A stretch of DNA of 64,000 bases from Natrialba hulunbeirensis JCM 10989 (GCF_000337575.1 NZ_AOIM01000038.1:29807-93806); one strand, 5' to 3'. Counted from the stretch's first letter, positions 35,962-46,590 are shown. Notes: a model not told the origin generated them from the sequence alone. Translations and numbers: made by a program.

Positions 35962-37740
35962 ATGGCGAATGAAATCGATCAGTCCCGGCGGACTTTCCTG
36001 AAGACTGCTGGGGCGGGTGCAGCGGTGGCAACGTTTGCTGGGTGCATTACCGACGAGGATCCCTCCGAAGACGACGGTGGGGACGAGGGTATGCTGAACC
36101 GGATCAACTCGACGATGACGTCGCTCGATCCGATTCAGTCGACCGACACGGCCTCCGGTGAGGTCATCAACCAGATTTACGAGGGGCTTACGTACTTCCC
36201 GAACGGTGGGGCGGAGGTCGAGAATCTCCTCGCTGAGGAAGTCGACATCTCCGACGACCTGCTGACGTACACGTTCACGCTGAAGGAAGCCGAGTACCAC
36301 GACGGTACTGAGCTGACCGCAGACGACTTCGTGTACGCGTTCCGTCGACTCGCCGAGTCCGAGAACAGTGAGCGAGCGAACTTTATCCTCGGCGACATCT
36401 TCCTCGCAATCGAGCACGAGACGGACGACGATGGTGCAGTCGTTCCGGAATCGATTGGAGCCGAAGCGGTCGACGACCGAACGTTCGAAATCACGCTCCG
36501 GTCGGCGAACCCGAACGCACTCGACCTGCTGTCGTACGACTCCTTCTCCGCGATTCCAGAAGGAATCGTCGGCGACATCGAGGGCTACGACGGCGAGTAC
36601 GAACACGGCGAGTTCGCGAGCGAAGTCGCAGTCGGTACTGGTCCGTTCGAGTTCGACAGCTGGGACCCAGACGCAGAAGCCGAAGTCTCCACATTCGACG
36701 ATTACCACGGCAGCGTGGCGAACATCGACGGCGTCCACTGGCAGATCCTCGAAGACGACACTGCACACTTCACCTACGCGATGAACCGCAGTGCCGACGT
36801 CTTCAGTATTCCAACCGCGGACTACGATCAGTCGCTGATCGACGCGGAAACGGACGACGAAGGGCGTGAAATCGGTGAATACGGTCCCGTCGAAAACGGT
36901 GACATGCTCGACTACGTCGGCGTTCCACAGCTGTCGACCTACTACTTCGCGTTCAACGCACCGTCCGTCCCAGTCGAGATTCGACAGGCCGTTGCATACG
37001 TTCTCAACCGAGAGGACCTCGTCCAGGATATTTTCCAGGGACGTGGCGAAGAAGCAGTGACGTTCACGCCGCCAGGTGCGTTCCCGGGCGGTCCGGAGCG
37101 TCGCGACGAATTCATCGAGGACTACCCGTACGAGCTGTTCGAAAACGACCGTGATGCCGCACGCGACCTCATCGAGCAAGCTGGCTACGACGACGACGAT
37201 CCGTACGAGCTCACCCTGACCACCTACGAGAGTGAGGTCTTCCAGGAAGCCGGTCGTTACCTCCGTGACAACCTCGCCGGACTCGGTGTCGACCTCCAGC
37301 TCGAGGAGACGCCGTTCGCGACGCTGCAGGAACAGGGAGAGAACGGCAACCTCGAGTTCTACTCGCTCGGCTGGACGTGGAGCTGGCCAGCAGCAGACTA
37401 CGGGATGTTCGGCTTCGAACCGGAGAACACCAACACGTCCCTAATGCCCGGCGATGCGAGTGGCTACTACCTCGACTGGCACGAAGAGGACTCCGACGCG
37501 TCGGCAATGGCCCAGGAAGCCTGGGAAACTGTCGAAGCGAATCCAGAGCCCGAGGAAGGACAGGAAGCTCGCAACGAGGCGTACATCGACATGGAGCAGG
37601 CCATCTGGGACGACGCGGTCATGCTTCCGCTGTACCACGAAATCGCCGAGCAGTTCAACTACCAGCACGTCGACATCGAGCCGTTCGGAACGATGGGCGA
37701 CTACCTGCAGCGGTACAACAACGTCACGCTGGACGAATAA
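35962..37740 (+). CDS. Tat-exported lipoprotein, peptide-binding protein (second)
   Basis: From ATG 35962 the 592-residue protein has a Tat signal (SRRTFLK at 8-14) and lipobox FAGC with C28. A mature SBP5 fold follows (YEGLTYF near residue 80, VEIRQAVAYVLNREDL for the hinge, and GWTWSWPAADY late in the protein). It is only distantly similar to the first binding protein, so ligand preference probably differs. The AT-rich box about 30 nt upstream supports this start rather than the ATG at 35932. Confidence 0.9.
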   Translation: MANEIDQSRRTFLKTAGAGAAVATFAGCITDEDPSEDDGGDEGMLNRINSTMTSLDPIQSTDTASGEVINQIYEGLTYFPNGGAEVENLLAEEVDISDDLLTYTFTLKEAEYHDGTELTADDFVYAFRRLAESENSERANFILGDIFLAIEHETDDDGAVVPESIGAEAVDDRTFEITLRSANPNALDLLSYDSFSAIPEGIVGDIEGYDGEYEHGEFASEVAVGTGPFEFDSWDPDAEAEVSTFDDYHGSVANIDGVHWQILEDDTAHFTYAMNRSADVFSIPTADYDQSLIDAETDDEGREIGEYGPVENGDMLDYVGVPQLSTYYFAFNAPSVPVEIRQAVAYVLNREDLVQDIFQGRGEEAVTFTPPGAFPGGPERRDEFIEDYPYELFENDRDAARDLIEQAGYDDDDPYELTLTTYESEVFQEAGRYLRDNLAGLGVDLQLEETPFATLQEQGENGNLEFYSLGWTWSWPAADYGMFGFEPENTNTSLMPGDASGYYLDWHEEDSDASAMAQEAWETVEANPEPEEGQEARNEAYIDMEQAIWDDAVMLPLYHEIAEQFNYQHVDIEPFGTMGDYLQRYNNVTLDE

Positions 37741-37909
37741 CGGCCGTCTAGCAGCAGAGCCGTAACTGTACAGCCGCGGTCCGGGAGTTCTCCCTCTCCC
37801 ATCCAACTGTACGTGCGTTCAACGATAATAGGGAGGTTTATAATCCAGGAATGCTCGAACAACCTATAGTACGAGATATGATGCAGACGTTGCAGACGGG
37901 TGATCATTC

Positions 37910-38971
37910 GTGAGCCGCTGGCGGTACTTCTTCCGCCGGTTGCTCCTGTCGGTCCCCGTCGTTCTCTTCGGGCTCACGATTACGTTCGTCATCGTACGAA
38001 TGGGCCCCATCGACCCTGTCGCCGCCATTGTTGGTCCTGAAGGGGGAGGCGCAAGTCGCGGACGTATCGAAGAACGGCTCGGATTGAACGAACCCCTCTG
38101 GCAACAGTATATCACCTTCATGGTTGATATGCTGACGTTCAACCTCGGCCAGTCGTGGGTTATTCAGCCAGGTCGAAGCGTCGAGAGCCTGCTGATGACC
38201 TACGCGCCACGAACGCTCTGGCTCGGGTTCTGGTCGGTTCTGATCGCTATCTGTATCGGGATCCCGCTCGGCTTCTACGCCGGACTGAACCCGAACACGA
38301 AGAGTGACTACCTCGCATCGTTCGGCGGGATCGTCTGGCGCGCAATGCCAAACTTCTGGCTCGCCATCATCATCCTCGCCGTCCTTCGCCAGTCCGAACG
38401 GTTCTTCTTCGGGCTGAGCTGGCAGTCACTTGGTGTTAGCAACAACCTCATCGGTCAGCCACCGCTCGACTTCATCGCGTTCACTGACTGGACCACGATT
38501 GGAATTATTAGTATCCCAGTGGGGGTATACTTCTCGTTCAGTACTCTCATCGAATCGATCAAGCAGGTCATGCCCGCCGCGATCGTGCTTGGCTCGGCCG
38601 CGATGGGGAACGAGATGCGAATCGGTCGAACGGCCGTTCTCGAAACGATCAACTCGAACTACGTCGAGACGGCGAAGGCCAAGGGGCTTCGTGACCGCGT
38701 CATCGTCTGGAAGCACGTCTTCCGGAACGCGCTGGTTCCGCTCGTCCCGATCATCACGAACGAGGCGTTCATCCTGATCGGCGGCTCGGTCATCGTTGAA
38801 GTCATCTTCGGCATCAACGGTCTCGGCTACCTGTTCTTCCAGGCAGCCGTCCAGGGTGACCTTCCGCTAGTCGGATCGCTGATGTTCATTTTCATCGTCC
38901 TGATCGTCTCGATAAACATCCTCCAGGACTTCCTCTACACCGTTCTGGATCCACGCGTGGGGTACGAATAG
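37910..38971 (+). CDS. Oligopeptide ABC permease (DppB type, second)
   Basis: The 353-residue permease starts with GTG 37910 (SRWRYFFRRLLLSVPVVL). It has six helices, the EAA loop TVLETINSNYVETAKAKGLR-like with the NSNYVETAKAKG core, and the end LYTVLDPRVGY. A 169-bp gap separates it from the binding protein. Second-operon channel partner of the longer DppC protein. Confidence 0.92.
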   Translation: MSRWRYFFRRLLLSVPVVLFGLTITFVIVRMGPIDPVAAIVGPEGGGASRGRIEERLGLNEPLWQQYITFMVDMLTFNLGQSWVIQPGRSVESLLMTYAPRTLWLGFWSVLIAICIGIPLGFYAGLNPNTKSDYLASFGGIVWRAMPNFWLAIIILAVLRQSERFFFGLSWQSLGVSNNLIGQPPLDFIAFTDWTTIGIISIPVGVYFSFSTLIESIKQVMPAAIVLGSAAMGNEMRIGRTAVLETINSNYVETAKAKGLRDRVIVWKHVFRNALVPLVPIITNEAFILIGGSVIVEVIFGINGLGYLFFQAAVQGDLPLVGSLMFIFIVLIVSINILQDFLYTVLDPRVGYE

Positions 38972-40684
38972 ATGAGCATGAACGAATTCGACGACAAGAC
39001 GCTTCGAGAACGAATTGCCGACAATCCACAACCGGCGCTTGCCTGGTTGGCTGGTGCCCTCGTGCTGGTCGCCCTTGAGTTGGGACGACTCGCATCCGGC
39101 ATCGTCCAAGTCGGCGAAACCACCCGGTTTGCACTCGGCGGTATCGCGTCGCTTCCGGGATTGGTCGAAGAATCAGTTGCCAGTTCACTCGGTGAGATCG
39201 CGGGCCTCGTTGCGTTCGGCCTCGCAGCGCTCGTGTTGCTGGGTATCGCAGCCATTCTCGTCAAGTGGTTGTTGATCCCCTGGACACTGGTCGACCGCCT
39301 CGGCATCGAGGCAAGCACCGGTGTCAAAGACATCATCGAACGCGTCATCGTCACCGGACTCCTCGTCGTCGCTGCTGCCCTCGTCGTGCTGACACCAGTC
39401 GGTGGCGTCCTCGAGATGGCAGTCAGTGCGTTCACTCGCGGCGTCGAATGGGTGAGTTCGCTCCCGACGATTACGAGTCGCGAACTCATCTCGAACGAAG
39501 GCTACCAGCTTCCCGACGGCAGCTGGGAAGGGACCTTCCTCGGTCTCTCACCTGCCGTTGCGTGGGCGCTTCGTGTAGCGGTCGTCTACGCGTACGCACT
39601 GGTCTGGCTCGCCTGGCTCTGGCGCGGCTACGAAACGTTCCGTGCACACTACCGTGAGGCAGACTGGACGCCTCGCGACGACAGTATCAATCGCTTCCGG
39701 AACCACTACTGGGGAATGTTTGGTCTCATCGTCGTTATCATGTTCCTCGTGATGGCGCTGTGGGCACCGGCAGTGAGTCCCGCGACAGCTGAGGCCAACC
39801 TGTACCAGCCGTACGAACACGAGTTCGAGTACTACGGCGACGATGGAGTCGAAACGATTTCCCACGGTGATGCAAACTTTGACAGCCGCTCGCAGGGCGG
39901 TGATATCAACGTCGGGATCATGAGCTACGACGACTACGACCGGTTCCATCCGTTCGGGACAAATACGGACGGGAAGGATCTCTTTACCTTCTTGGCGTAT
40001 GGAGCGCAGGTCTCGCTCGTCATCGGACTGCTCGCAACCGTCCTGATGGCAGTCATCGCGACGGCACTCGCGCTCATCACGGCGTACTACAAGGGCGTTA
40101 CCGACCTGGTGACGATCGTGGCCAGTGACTCGATCATCTCCTTACCACGATTCTTATTGGTCCTGTTGCTCTCCGTGCTGTTCATGCAGGCCAATCACCC
40201 GGTTGCGGAGATCTACGACGGGGGCTTACTCCTGGCGTTAATCTTCGCCGGGACCGGCTGGCCACTCCTGTGGCGGTCGGTCCGTGGTCCGGCGCTTCAG
40301 GTCTCCGAACAGGAGTGGATCGATGCCGCAAAGAGCTACGGCCAGAGTCCGGCAGCAACCATGCGAAAGCACATGGCGCCGTACATCGCCGGCTACATGC
40401 TCATCTACGCCTCGCTGTCGCTCGGTGGGGTCATCATCGGCGTCGCTGCACTCTCGTTCCTCGGCTTCGGTGTGCAGGCACCGACGCCCGAGTGGGGCCG
40501 TGCCGTCTACGAGGGGCAGTCCCTCATCCCGACGTCTTCGTGGCACATCGCGACTCTGCCAGGGATCCTCGTCGTGTTGCTCGTCACTGGATTCAACGCT
40601 CTCGGTGACGGCATTCGCGACGCGATTGACCCACAGAGCGAGGCCAGCGACGGCGCCGCCGGCGCTGCCGGAGGTGGTGGATAA
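38972..40684 (+). CDS. Oligopeptide ABC permease (DppC type) with long N-terminal extension
   Basis: At 570 residues this is far longer than usual DppC proteins (about 300). The canonical part starts near residue 220 (SINRFRNHYWGMFGLIVVIM) and holds the EAA loop QEWIDAAKSYGQSPAATMRKH and the end GDGIRDAIDPQ. The first 220 residues add about four hydrophobic helices (near 20-42, 70-90, 128-150, 195-215). The extension may be a membrane domain for complex assembly. It follows the DppB stop without a gap and overlaps the next ATPase by 1 nt. Confidence 0.88.
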   Translation: MSMNEFDDKTLRERIADNPQPALAWLAGALVLVALELGRLASGIVQVGETTRFALGGIASLPGLVEESVASSLGEIAGLVAFGLAALVLLGIAAILVKWLLIPWTLVDRLGIEASTGVKDIIERVIVTGLLVVAAALVVLTPVGGVLEMAVSAFTRGVEWVSSLPTITSRELISNEGYQLPDGSWEGTFLGLSPAVAWALRVAVVYAYALVWLAWLWRGYETFRAHYREADWTPRDDSINRFRNHYWGMFGLIVVIMFLVMALWAPAVSPATAEANLYQPYEHEFEYYGDDGVETISHGDANFDSRSQGGDINVGIMSYDDYDRFHPFGTNTDGKDLFTFLAYGAQVSLVIGLLATVLMAVIATALALITAYYKGVTDLVTIVASDSIISLPRFLLVLLLSVLFMQANHPVAEIYDGGLLLALIFAGTGWPLLWRSVRGPALQVSEQEWIDAAKSYGQSPAATMRKHMAPYIAGYMLIYASLSLGGVIIGVAALSFLGFGVQAPTPEWGRAVYEGQSLIPTSSWHIATLPGILVVLLVTGFNALGDGIRDAIDPQSEASDGAAGAAGGGG

Positions 40685-42123
40685 TGGCTATGGAATCTGA
40701 CTCTCCAACTGCGGCGACAGCAACGACAACAGCGGAATCGACGACGACGGCTGGGGCTGCGGCACGCGATGAGCCGATCCTCACCGTCCGAAACCTTCAG
40801 ACCTCCTTCTTTACGGATAAGGAGGTCATCCGCGCAGTCGACGGCGTGAACTTCGACATCCGGCCCGGCGAAACCGTCGGAATCGTCGGCGAGAGTGGCT
40901 CCGGAAAGAGTGTCACCGCCCGTTCGATCATGGGACTCGTCGACTCGCCCGGCCGGATCATGCCGGGAAGCAGCATTCGCTTCAACCACGTCGAAACGCT
41001 CATCTCGTTCGCCTCGGACTTTTCCGAGCGAACCGTCAATCTCGACGACCTCGAGGCAGAACACGACCCCGCCTCGCTGTTCGACCACCCCGACATCGAC
41101 GCGACACCGCGGACGTTCGGGTACGATGACCGCGAGGAAGCAACGATCGAAGACTTCGTCGGCGCCTACGGCGAGGAACTCGAGTTCATCGGTGATGACG
41201 ACTGTGTCTTCGTTCGCGGTGGCGGCCCGAACGATCCGGAGTCGATCACCGACGGGTTCGTCGAACTCACTCGTTGTACGGGTGAGATTCAGCGCGCGAT
41301 GCGCGGTGGCCGAATCGCGATGGTCTTCCAGGACCCGCTGACGAGCCTCAACCCGGTCTACACGGTCGGCAACCAGATCAAGGAGACGCTGCGGCTTCAC
41401 CAGGATCTGTCGGGACAGGAGGCGACCCAGGAAGCGATGAATTTGCTCGAGGCGGTCGGAATTCCGGACGCACGCCGGCGCGTGACGGAGTACCCACACC
41501 AGTTCTCCGGCGGGATGCGCCAGCGGGCGGTCATCGCGATGGCGCTGGCCTGCGACCCCGACCTGCTGATCTGTGACGAGCCGACGACGGCACTCGACGT
41601 GACGATTCAGGCCCAGATTCTGGATCTGCTGCGCGAGCTGCAGGAAGAGCGCGACCTCGGGATCATGTTCATCACCCACGACATGGGTGTCATCGCCGAG
41701 GTGACCCACCGCGTGAACGTCATGTACGCGGGCGAGGTCGTCGAGACCGCGGGTGTCCACTCGTTGTTCGACGATCCGAAACACCCCTACACGCAGGGGT
41801 TACTCGAGTCCATTCCGGGCCGTCAGGAGAGTGACCGACTGCAGACGATCGAGGGTAACGTGCCGACGCCGAACGAGCCGGCGACGTACTGTCGGTTCGC
41901 GCCGCGGTGTCCGAAGGCGTTCGAAGAGTGTGAGGCGGTCCATCCGGATACGGTTTCGGTTGGCGATGCGAACGAGGACGAACAGACCGATCACACGGCA
42001 GCGTGCCTCCTCTACATTGACAAATACGTGAACAATCACGTTCGGACGGAGACAGGTGCACAGGCACAGACACAGACCCAGCCACAAACCGACGCCGACA
42101 CAGCCGGAGGTGACGAACGATGA
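40684..42123 (+). CDS. Oligopeptide ABC transporter ATPase (DppD type, second)
   Basis: The 479-residue ATPase has [28 protein letters not shown] and [12 protein letters not shown], with the DppD end [14 protein letters not shown]. About 100 extra acidic residues are inserted between the Walker A helix and the Q loop ([10 protein letters not shown] ... [13 protein letters not shown]), which the first-operon copy lacks. The insertion is unusual for this family. It overlaps the partner ATPase by 4 nt. Confidence 0.88.
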   Translation: MAMESDSPTAATATTTAESTTTAGAAARDEPILTVRNLQTSFFTDKEVIRAVDGVNFDIRPGETVGIVGESGSGKSVTARSIMGLVDSPGRIMPGSSIRFNHVETLISFASDFSERTVNLDDLEAEHDPASLFDHPDIDATPRTFGYDDREEATIEDFVGAYGEELEFIGDDDCVFVRGGGPNDPESITDGFVELTRCTGEIQRAMRGGRIAMVFQDPLTSLNPVYTVGNQIKETLRLHQDLSGQEATQEAMNLLEAVGIPDARRRVTEYPHQFSGGMRQRAVIAMALACDPDLLICDEPTTALDVTIQAQILDLLRELQEERDLGIMFITHDMGVIAEVTHRVNVMYAGEVVETAGVHSLFDDPKHPYTQGLLESIPGRQESDRLQTIEGNVPTPNEPATYCRFAPRCPKAFEECEAVHPDTVSVGDANEDEQTDHTAACLLYIDKYVNNHVRTETGAQAQTQTQPQTDADTAGGDER

Positions 42124-43523
42124 GCCAGAACGCAATGGAAGCGAACGCGACTGAGACGGAGCCACAGGTAGGATCGTCCCAGGACGACGACGTGATGGTC
42201 GAGGTTCGCGATCTGCGGACCTACTACGAAGGCGAGGGCCTCTTCGGCGGGACGCCAGTCAAGGCTGTCGACGGCGTTTCCTTCGACATCAAGCGTGGTG
42301 AAACGCTTGGACTGGTCGGCGAATCCGGCTGTGGAAAGAGTACCCTCGGACGAACACTCATTCAACTCGAGTCCGCAACGGGTGGCGAGATTCGATTCGA
42401 CGGTACGGATATCACGACGCTATCGGGCGCGGACCTCAAGAAGTGGCGTCGGAACGCCCAGATGGTGTTCCAGGACCCAGACTCGAGTCTCAACGACCGG
42501 ATGACGATCGGTGAGATCGTCCGAGAGCCACTCGACGTCCACGACTGGAAGACGCCGCGTGAGCGTCGCCAGCATGTGAAAGAACTGCTCGATACGGTCG
42601 GACTTCAGCGCGAGCACTACTACCGCTATCCCCACCAGTTCTCCGGTGGGCAGCGCCAGCGAATCGGTATCGCGCGAACGTTGACACTCGAGCCGGAGTT
42701 CATCGTGCTCGACGAGCCGGTGTCGGCGCTCGACGTGAGTGTGCAGGCAGAGGTCATCAACCTCCTCGAGGATCTGCAAGAGGAGTTCGGTCTGACCTAT
42801 CTCTTTATCGCTCACGACCTCTCGGTCGTGCGCCACATCTGTGACCGGGTTGCTGTGATGTACCTCGGCAACATCATGGAGATCGGGCCGACCGAAGAAC
42901 TGTTCGCCAATCCGGCGAACCCGTACACGCACTCGCTGCTGTCGGCGATTCCGGAACCTGATCCCTCGGCGCACAAGGATCGGATTACGCTCCATGGAAC
43001 GCCGCCGAGTCCGCGATTCCCGCCGGATGGCTGTCCGTTCAGCACGCGCTGTCCCGCTCGGATCCGTCCGCCGGAGTACGAGAACCTGGACAACGATCTC
43101 TGGGTGCAACTCGATACGCTCCGTGAAGTGTTGCGCGAGCGCGACCGCGCGGAGAAGTCGGTTACTGACCGTATCCGCGAACTGCTGGGCAAGGAGCCAC
43201 GGTTCGGAACGATCGAGGAGATCTATGGCGAACTGTTCGACGAGCACGACGTCCCGGCCGATGTGCAGGAAATCCTCGATGAGACGGCGGATCTCGCGCG
43301 CGATGAAGGCGAGATTGCTGCACTCGACCGGCTCGGTGAAGAGTTCGGGAGCGTCTGTGAGGGCTATGACCCTGACACCGGCGGCGAGAACGAGGATACA
43401 GACGACCCAGTTGCACCCGAGTACTACACGGTCAGTCCCACGGGACGACGCAGCTTCTGTCACCGCCACGATCCGAGCGCAGAGTACGCCGAACCGGATC
43501 AGGTGCTCGACGAGCGCCACTAA
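42120..43523 (+). CDS. Oligopeptide ABC transporter ATPase (DppF type, second)
   Basis: The 467-residue ATPase shows [22 protein letters not shown] and [12 protein letters not shown]. It carries a C-terminal extension after [17 protein letters not shown], with helices such as [20 protein letters not shown] similar extension occurs in the first-operon DppF protein, so the pair shares an architecture specific to these haloarchaeal systems. Last gene of the rightward operon. Confidence 0.88.
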   Translation: MSQNAMEANATETEPQVGSSQDDDVMVEVRDLRTYYEGEGLFGGTPVKAVDGVSFDIKRGETLGLVGESGCGKSTLGRTLIQLESATGGEIRFDGTDITTLSGADLKKWRRNAQMVFQDPDSSLNDRMTIGEIVREPLDVHDWKTPRERRQHVKELLDTVGLQREHYYRYPHQFSGGQRQRIGIARTLTLEPEFIVLDEPVSALDVSVQAEVINLLEDLQEEFGLTYLFIAHDLSVVRHICDRVAVMYLGNIMEIGPTEELFANPANPYTHSLLSAIPEPDPSAHKDRITLHGTPPSPRFPPDGCPFSTRCPARIRPPEYENLDNDLWVQLDTLREVLRERDRAEKSVTDRIRELLGKEPRFGTIEEIYGELFDEHDVPADVQEILDETADLARDEGEIAALDRLGEEFGSVCEGYDPDTGGENEDTDDPVAPEYYTVSPTGRRSFCHRHDPSAEYAEPDQVLDERH

Positions 43524-43552
43524 CGGAACACACGAGTACTGATCGGCCGTGT

Positions 43553-43681
43553 CTACGTGTGGCCGGTCGTGGCCGTCTCACCGTTTTCCTCGTTGCTCAC
43601 GTACTCGCCACCGTAGTTGGTGGTCTGGTGTGTCCTTCTGGTACCGACTCGAGTAGGAGTAGGGTTACAATCGAAGTCCAT
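43553..43681 (-). CDS. Possible 42-residue small protein
   Basis: The minus-strand frame encodes 42 polar residues (MDFDCNPTPTRVGTRRTH start, ending ATTGHT). A TATA-like GATATAATC lies 24-32 nt upstream of its ATG, right for a leaderless message. It is antisense to nothing and lies in the gap after the rightward operon, but the codons include AGA and AGG, rare here. It is kept as a low-confidence candidate. Confidence 0.25.
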   Translation of the reverse strand: MDFDCNPTPTRVGTRRTHQTTNYGGEYVSNEENGETATTGHT

Positions 43682-43758
43682 TTCTGCCCGCTTTGAGTAG
43701 CAGTGATTATATCGACAGCCGCGACGATACCGACTACGACACGCTTCACGCCGATTCC

Positions 43759-44202
43759 ATGCCCACAGATTACCACCGGAGTTCACTCCACGTCCGATTA
43801 TCCGTCTGGATCGATGCGATCACCTACGCCGGCGCAGTTGCCACTCTCGTAACCCTCGCTGCACTCCTCCTCGGTCTCGTCACCGGAGGTGGTCCCTCAC
43901 AGGCAAAGTTCATACTCTTTGCCGTCGGTTTTCTCCTGCTTGGCTATGCGACAGTCCGACTGTGGCCGTCCACACCAAGCGATCTGGATTCTCAGACTGA
44001 ACTTGCCGGCGTCGAAGGTGACTCGATTCCGGAAACTGCAGACCGGACGCGGTTTCAGGCGTTCGTCCAGCAGTTGCCACCACTCCGGTGGGTTCGGTCA
44101 CCGCCGCCGGAAGCCCGTATGCGAACCCAGGGAAAACTCCTCCTGGGAAGCATCGCGGTATTGCTCGTCTCCTTTCTGATGGAGACCGTGTTCGGGATCT
44201 GA
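43759..44202 (+). CDS. Small membrane protein, same layout as 27989-28405
   Basis: From ATG 43759 the 147-residue protein has two transmembrane helices (about 19-42 and 50-66), an acidic Asp/Glu loop and a helix with FQAFVQQLPPLRW. A final hydrophobic helix lies near 126-145. The order helix-helix-charged loop-amphipathic helix-helix equals that of the protein at 27989, so both probably belong to one haloarchaeal family of unknown function. An upstream TTG (43693) could extend it. Confidence 0.5.
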   Translation: MPTDYHRSSLHVRLSVWIDAITYAGAVATLVTLAALLLGLVTGGGPSQAKFILFAVGFLLLGYATVRLWPSTPSDLDSQTELAGVEGDSIPETADRTRFQAFVQQLPPLRWVRSPPPEARMRTQGKLLLGSIAVLLVSFLMETVFGI

Positions 44203-44275
44203 GTCGCATCGGCTCTCCGGTGTGTCCAGCTATCGGTCGTTCGTATTCGTACGTGCATACACAGAGCTACAGTTG

Positions 44276-44396
44276 CGTCTACGGTCACTCTACGTCCATA
44301 CCCGCGTCTGCGTCCACACCCACACCTACACCTACACCTGCCTACAGTCATGCCCACAGACACACTCACACGTCCACTCACACGCAAACCCCCCCA
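44276..44396. repeat. CA-rich degenerate repeats
   Basis: Runs such as CACACCCACACCTACACC with CCTACACC and CACAC words fill most of the 257-bp gap 44203-44459. No unit is perfect beyond two or three copies, and no spacer pattern is present. No gene is supported here. Confidence 0.6.
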
Positions 44397-44459
44397 GCCG
44401 AACTCGGCACTCGAGTCGGCGTGAAAAGAGTTATCCGGCTACTGTGCCCACCCCTTCGT

Positions 44460-45011
44460 ATGGTACGGATTGGGAACGACGATAGTGCTGAACGAGTCGA
44501 GCGAGTCAGCACGAACGCAGTCAAAGACGCCTGGGCGCAAACGACCGACGAACTGGAGGTACTCGCCGAACAGCGTCGTGAGAACGGCTGGGATACCGTC
44601 GCGGTTCCGGCGATTCAGACGGCCGCGGTCAGCCGAGACGCCGGCCCGAAACACAACGAACGCTTTGGTATCGTCTTCGTCGTCCCGGACAACTACGCCG
44701 ACTCGTTCTCGGAAGCGTTCGAGCGCGGCGAGTTCCCACGGTTCCAGGCGTACCGAAACGAGGTCAGCGGTGCTGTCTTCCTCGTCGTCGAGTATCTCGA
44801 TCCCGACACCGAGACCGCGATTCTCCTCGCTGGCCAGTACGAACGTCGCCACGTCGGTGGGATGCTCTCCGCTGCCGCCGACGAGGGTGTCCTCTATACG
44901 CACGCAAAAACGCTCAACGGGACGATCCTCGGCTCGTTCGAGCACGAAGGAGACGAGTACGAGCCACTCGTCCCCGAAACGATCGAACCGATCGGCAACA
45001 GTTCGGAGTAA
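44460..45011 (+). CDS. Conserved haloarchaeal protein (DUF7529-like)
   Basis: The 183-residue soluble protein begins MVRIGNDDSAERVERVS. It shows a mixed alpha/beta fold with VEYLDPDTETAILLAGQYE and a helix-rich start. No catalytic motif stands out. I link it to a haloarchaeal DUF7529-like family by memory. ATG 44460 is preferred to the frame start at 44088, which runs over the repeat. Confidence 0.55.
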   Translation: MVRIGNDDSAERVERVSTNAVKDAWAQTTDELEVLAEQRRENGWDTVAVPAIQTAAVSRDAGPKHNERFGIVFVVPDNYADSFSEAFERGEFPRFQAYRNEVSGAVFLVVEYLDPDTETAILLAGQYERRHVGGMLSAAADEGVLYTHAKTLNGTILGSFEHEGDEYEPLVPETIEPIGNSSE

Positions 45012-45060
45012 CTCGTCTCAGTGTCCGGGTACTCGAGTACCCAGAGGTGAGTTCGGGTCG

Positions 45061-45176
45061 TTCTGTTGTGGGTTGCTTGGTGTGTTGAGTGCTGTGTGTG
45101 GTGTGTTGAGTGTTGAGTACTGTGTGTGGTGTATTGCGTGCTGAGTGCTGTGTGTGCTGTGTTGCGTGCTAAATGC
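45061..45176. repeat. GTGTGTTGAGTG-type degenerate repeats
   Basis: About ten related 9- to 12-mers such as GTGCTGTGTG and TGTTGAGTGTTGAG fill the gap between two genes. They occupy 45061-45176 and appear to be a decayed slippage array. Confidence 0.65.
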
Positions 45177-45223
45177 TAAGTGCTACTTGCGAAGTGGAGA
45201 GAAACGAGACCCGTCGCGACCGA

Positions 45224-45793
45224 TCAGGAGTCGCCGTGTTCGTCGATAATGACGACTTCACCGTCGACGACGTCGACGTTGATGAGCGTCTTGACGTCGT
45301 AGCCGGCGTCATCGACCTTGTTCTCACCGCCAACCTTCTTGATGACGGCGACAGTATCGATGACTTCTGCGCCGATGCCGTCGAGCGCTTCGAGCACCGA
45401 GGCGAGCGTGCCGCCGGTCGAGAGCACGTCGTCGAGGACGAGGACGCGCTCGCCCTCGCGGACGTCGTTGATGTACATCTCGTTCTCGGAGTAGCCGGTC
45501 TGCTGGGAGATTGCGACCTCGTCGTCGAGGCCGTACTGGCGCTTTCGGATGACGGTCAGCGGGATGTCCGTCATCAGCGAGACGGCGGTCGAGATGTGAA
45601 TCCCCATCGCGGCTGGGGTGACGATTCGGTCGACATCCTGGAGTTCGGCCTTGCGGATGATTCGGATGACGATTTCACGAAGGAGCGTCGGGTCGAGCTT
45701 CGGGACACCGTCGCTGATCGGGTGTACGAAGTAGTGATAGCCGTTCTTTTCGATGATCGGCGCCTCGAGGAGCGACTGCTGTAACTGATCCAT
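45224..45793 (-). CDS. hpt: Hypoxanthine/guanine phosphoribosyltransferase
   Basis: The 189-residue type I PRTase has the PRPP signature [19 protein letters not shown] and a [18 protein letters not shown] flexible loop ([14 protein letters not shown]). It salvages hypoxanthine and guanine to IMP and GMP. Length suits the archaeal HGPRT-like group. It ends over the GT repeat. Confidence 0.9.
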   Translation of the reverse strand: MDQLQQSLLEAPIIEKNGYHYFVHPISDGVPKLDPTLLREIVIRIIRKAELQDVDRIVTPAAMGIHISTAVSLMTDIPLTVIRKRQYGLDDEVAISQQTGYSENEMYINDVREGERVLVLDDVLSTGGTLASVLEALDGIGAEVIDTVAVIKKVGGENKVDDAGYDVKTLINVDVVDGEVVIIDEHGDS

Positions 45794-45888
45794 GTCGTGG
45801 GTCGGACGGTAGCGGAGTAAAACTTGACGATACGTGTGGGCAGTGAGTCGCTGTAACGCGCCACCAGCAACGAGCGCAGTTGGCGTCG

Positions 45889-46590
45889 TCAGTCGCTCGG
45901 CCCGTAACTCAGTTCTGGTGGCTGGTCGCCATGGCCGAGGCGCATATGCCGCTCGTGGTAGATGTGGACGACCGCTGTCAGCGTCACGACGACGGAGATG
46001 AGGCCCATCCAGGTCAGATTCGACAGCATGGTCAGCGGATAGATCTCGAGCCAGAGCGCTGCGACCAGCGCAGAACTGATCGCCCCAAGCGAGAGGTACA
46101 GTTCCCGCCAGGCGAACTCGCGACCGGGCACGATCTCGAGATAGACGCTGATATCTCGCGTTCGGTCGGTCGCGCGGATCACACCTCGATCGGAGTCGAA
46201 ATGGAGAATGCCGACTTCGTCCATCTTCGGCAGGTGCGTCTGCTGGAGCGTCGTATAGACGCGCTTTCGTTGCGCTGGCGTGACCCCCTCGAGTGTCGTC
46301 TCGTACTCCCAGGCAGCCAGTTGCTGGGCGAGGTCACCGAGTTCGACCGGACGGCCGTCCTGTTTGAGAAAGTGGAGCACGTAGCGACGACGCTGGTTGC
46401 GGAGGACTTCGAACACTTCGCCCTTCGAGAGCGGTTCCGGCTCTGGGACGGCCGTTGTCTCCTCGGAGGCGTCCGTCTTGCTGGCTGTCTCAGTCGCACC
46501 CACTGCGTCCGCATCGCTGGCTGTGTTGGCTCCGTTGGTTCCTGTTGTCGACTGCGGTTCGATACTATCGTTTCGTTGTTTCTGGGCCAC
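45889..46590 (-). CDS. HTH protein with C-terminal membrane helices (DUF7344-like)
   Basis: The 233-residue protein begins with a low-complexity Thr/Glu tail. A winged helix follows ([41 protein letters not shown]) and then two transmembrane helices near 178-195 and 200-220. Such membrane-tied regulators are common in haloarchaea. The layout echoes the element regulator at 6376-6945. Its targets are unknown. Confidence 0.75.
   Translation of the reverse strand: MAQKQRNDSIEPQSTTGTNGANTASDADAVGATETASKTDASEETTAVPEPEPLSKGEVFEVLRNQRRRYVLHFLKQDGRPVELGDLAQQLAAWEYETTLEGVTPAQRKRVYTTLQQTHLPKMDEVGILHFDSDRGVIRATDRTRDISVYLEIVPGREFAWRELYLSLGAISSALVAALWLEIYPLTMLSNLTWMGLISVVVTLTAVVHIYHERHMRLGHGDQPPELSYGPSD

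Noticed and set aside
44203..44459. Possible CRISPR-like array in the CA-rich gap
   Set aside because: The repeats are degenerate 6- to 9-mers with no regular spacer; it is low complexity.
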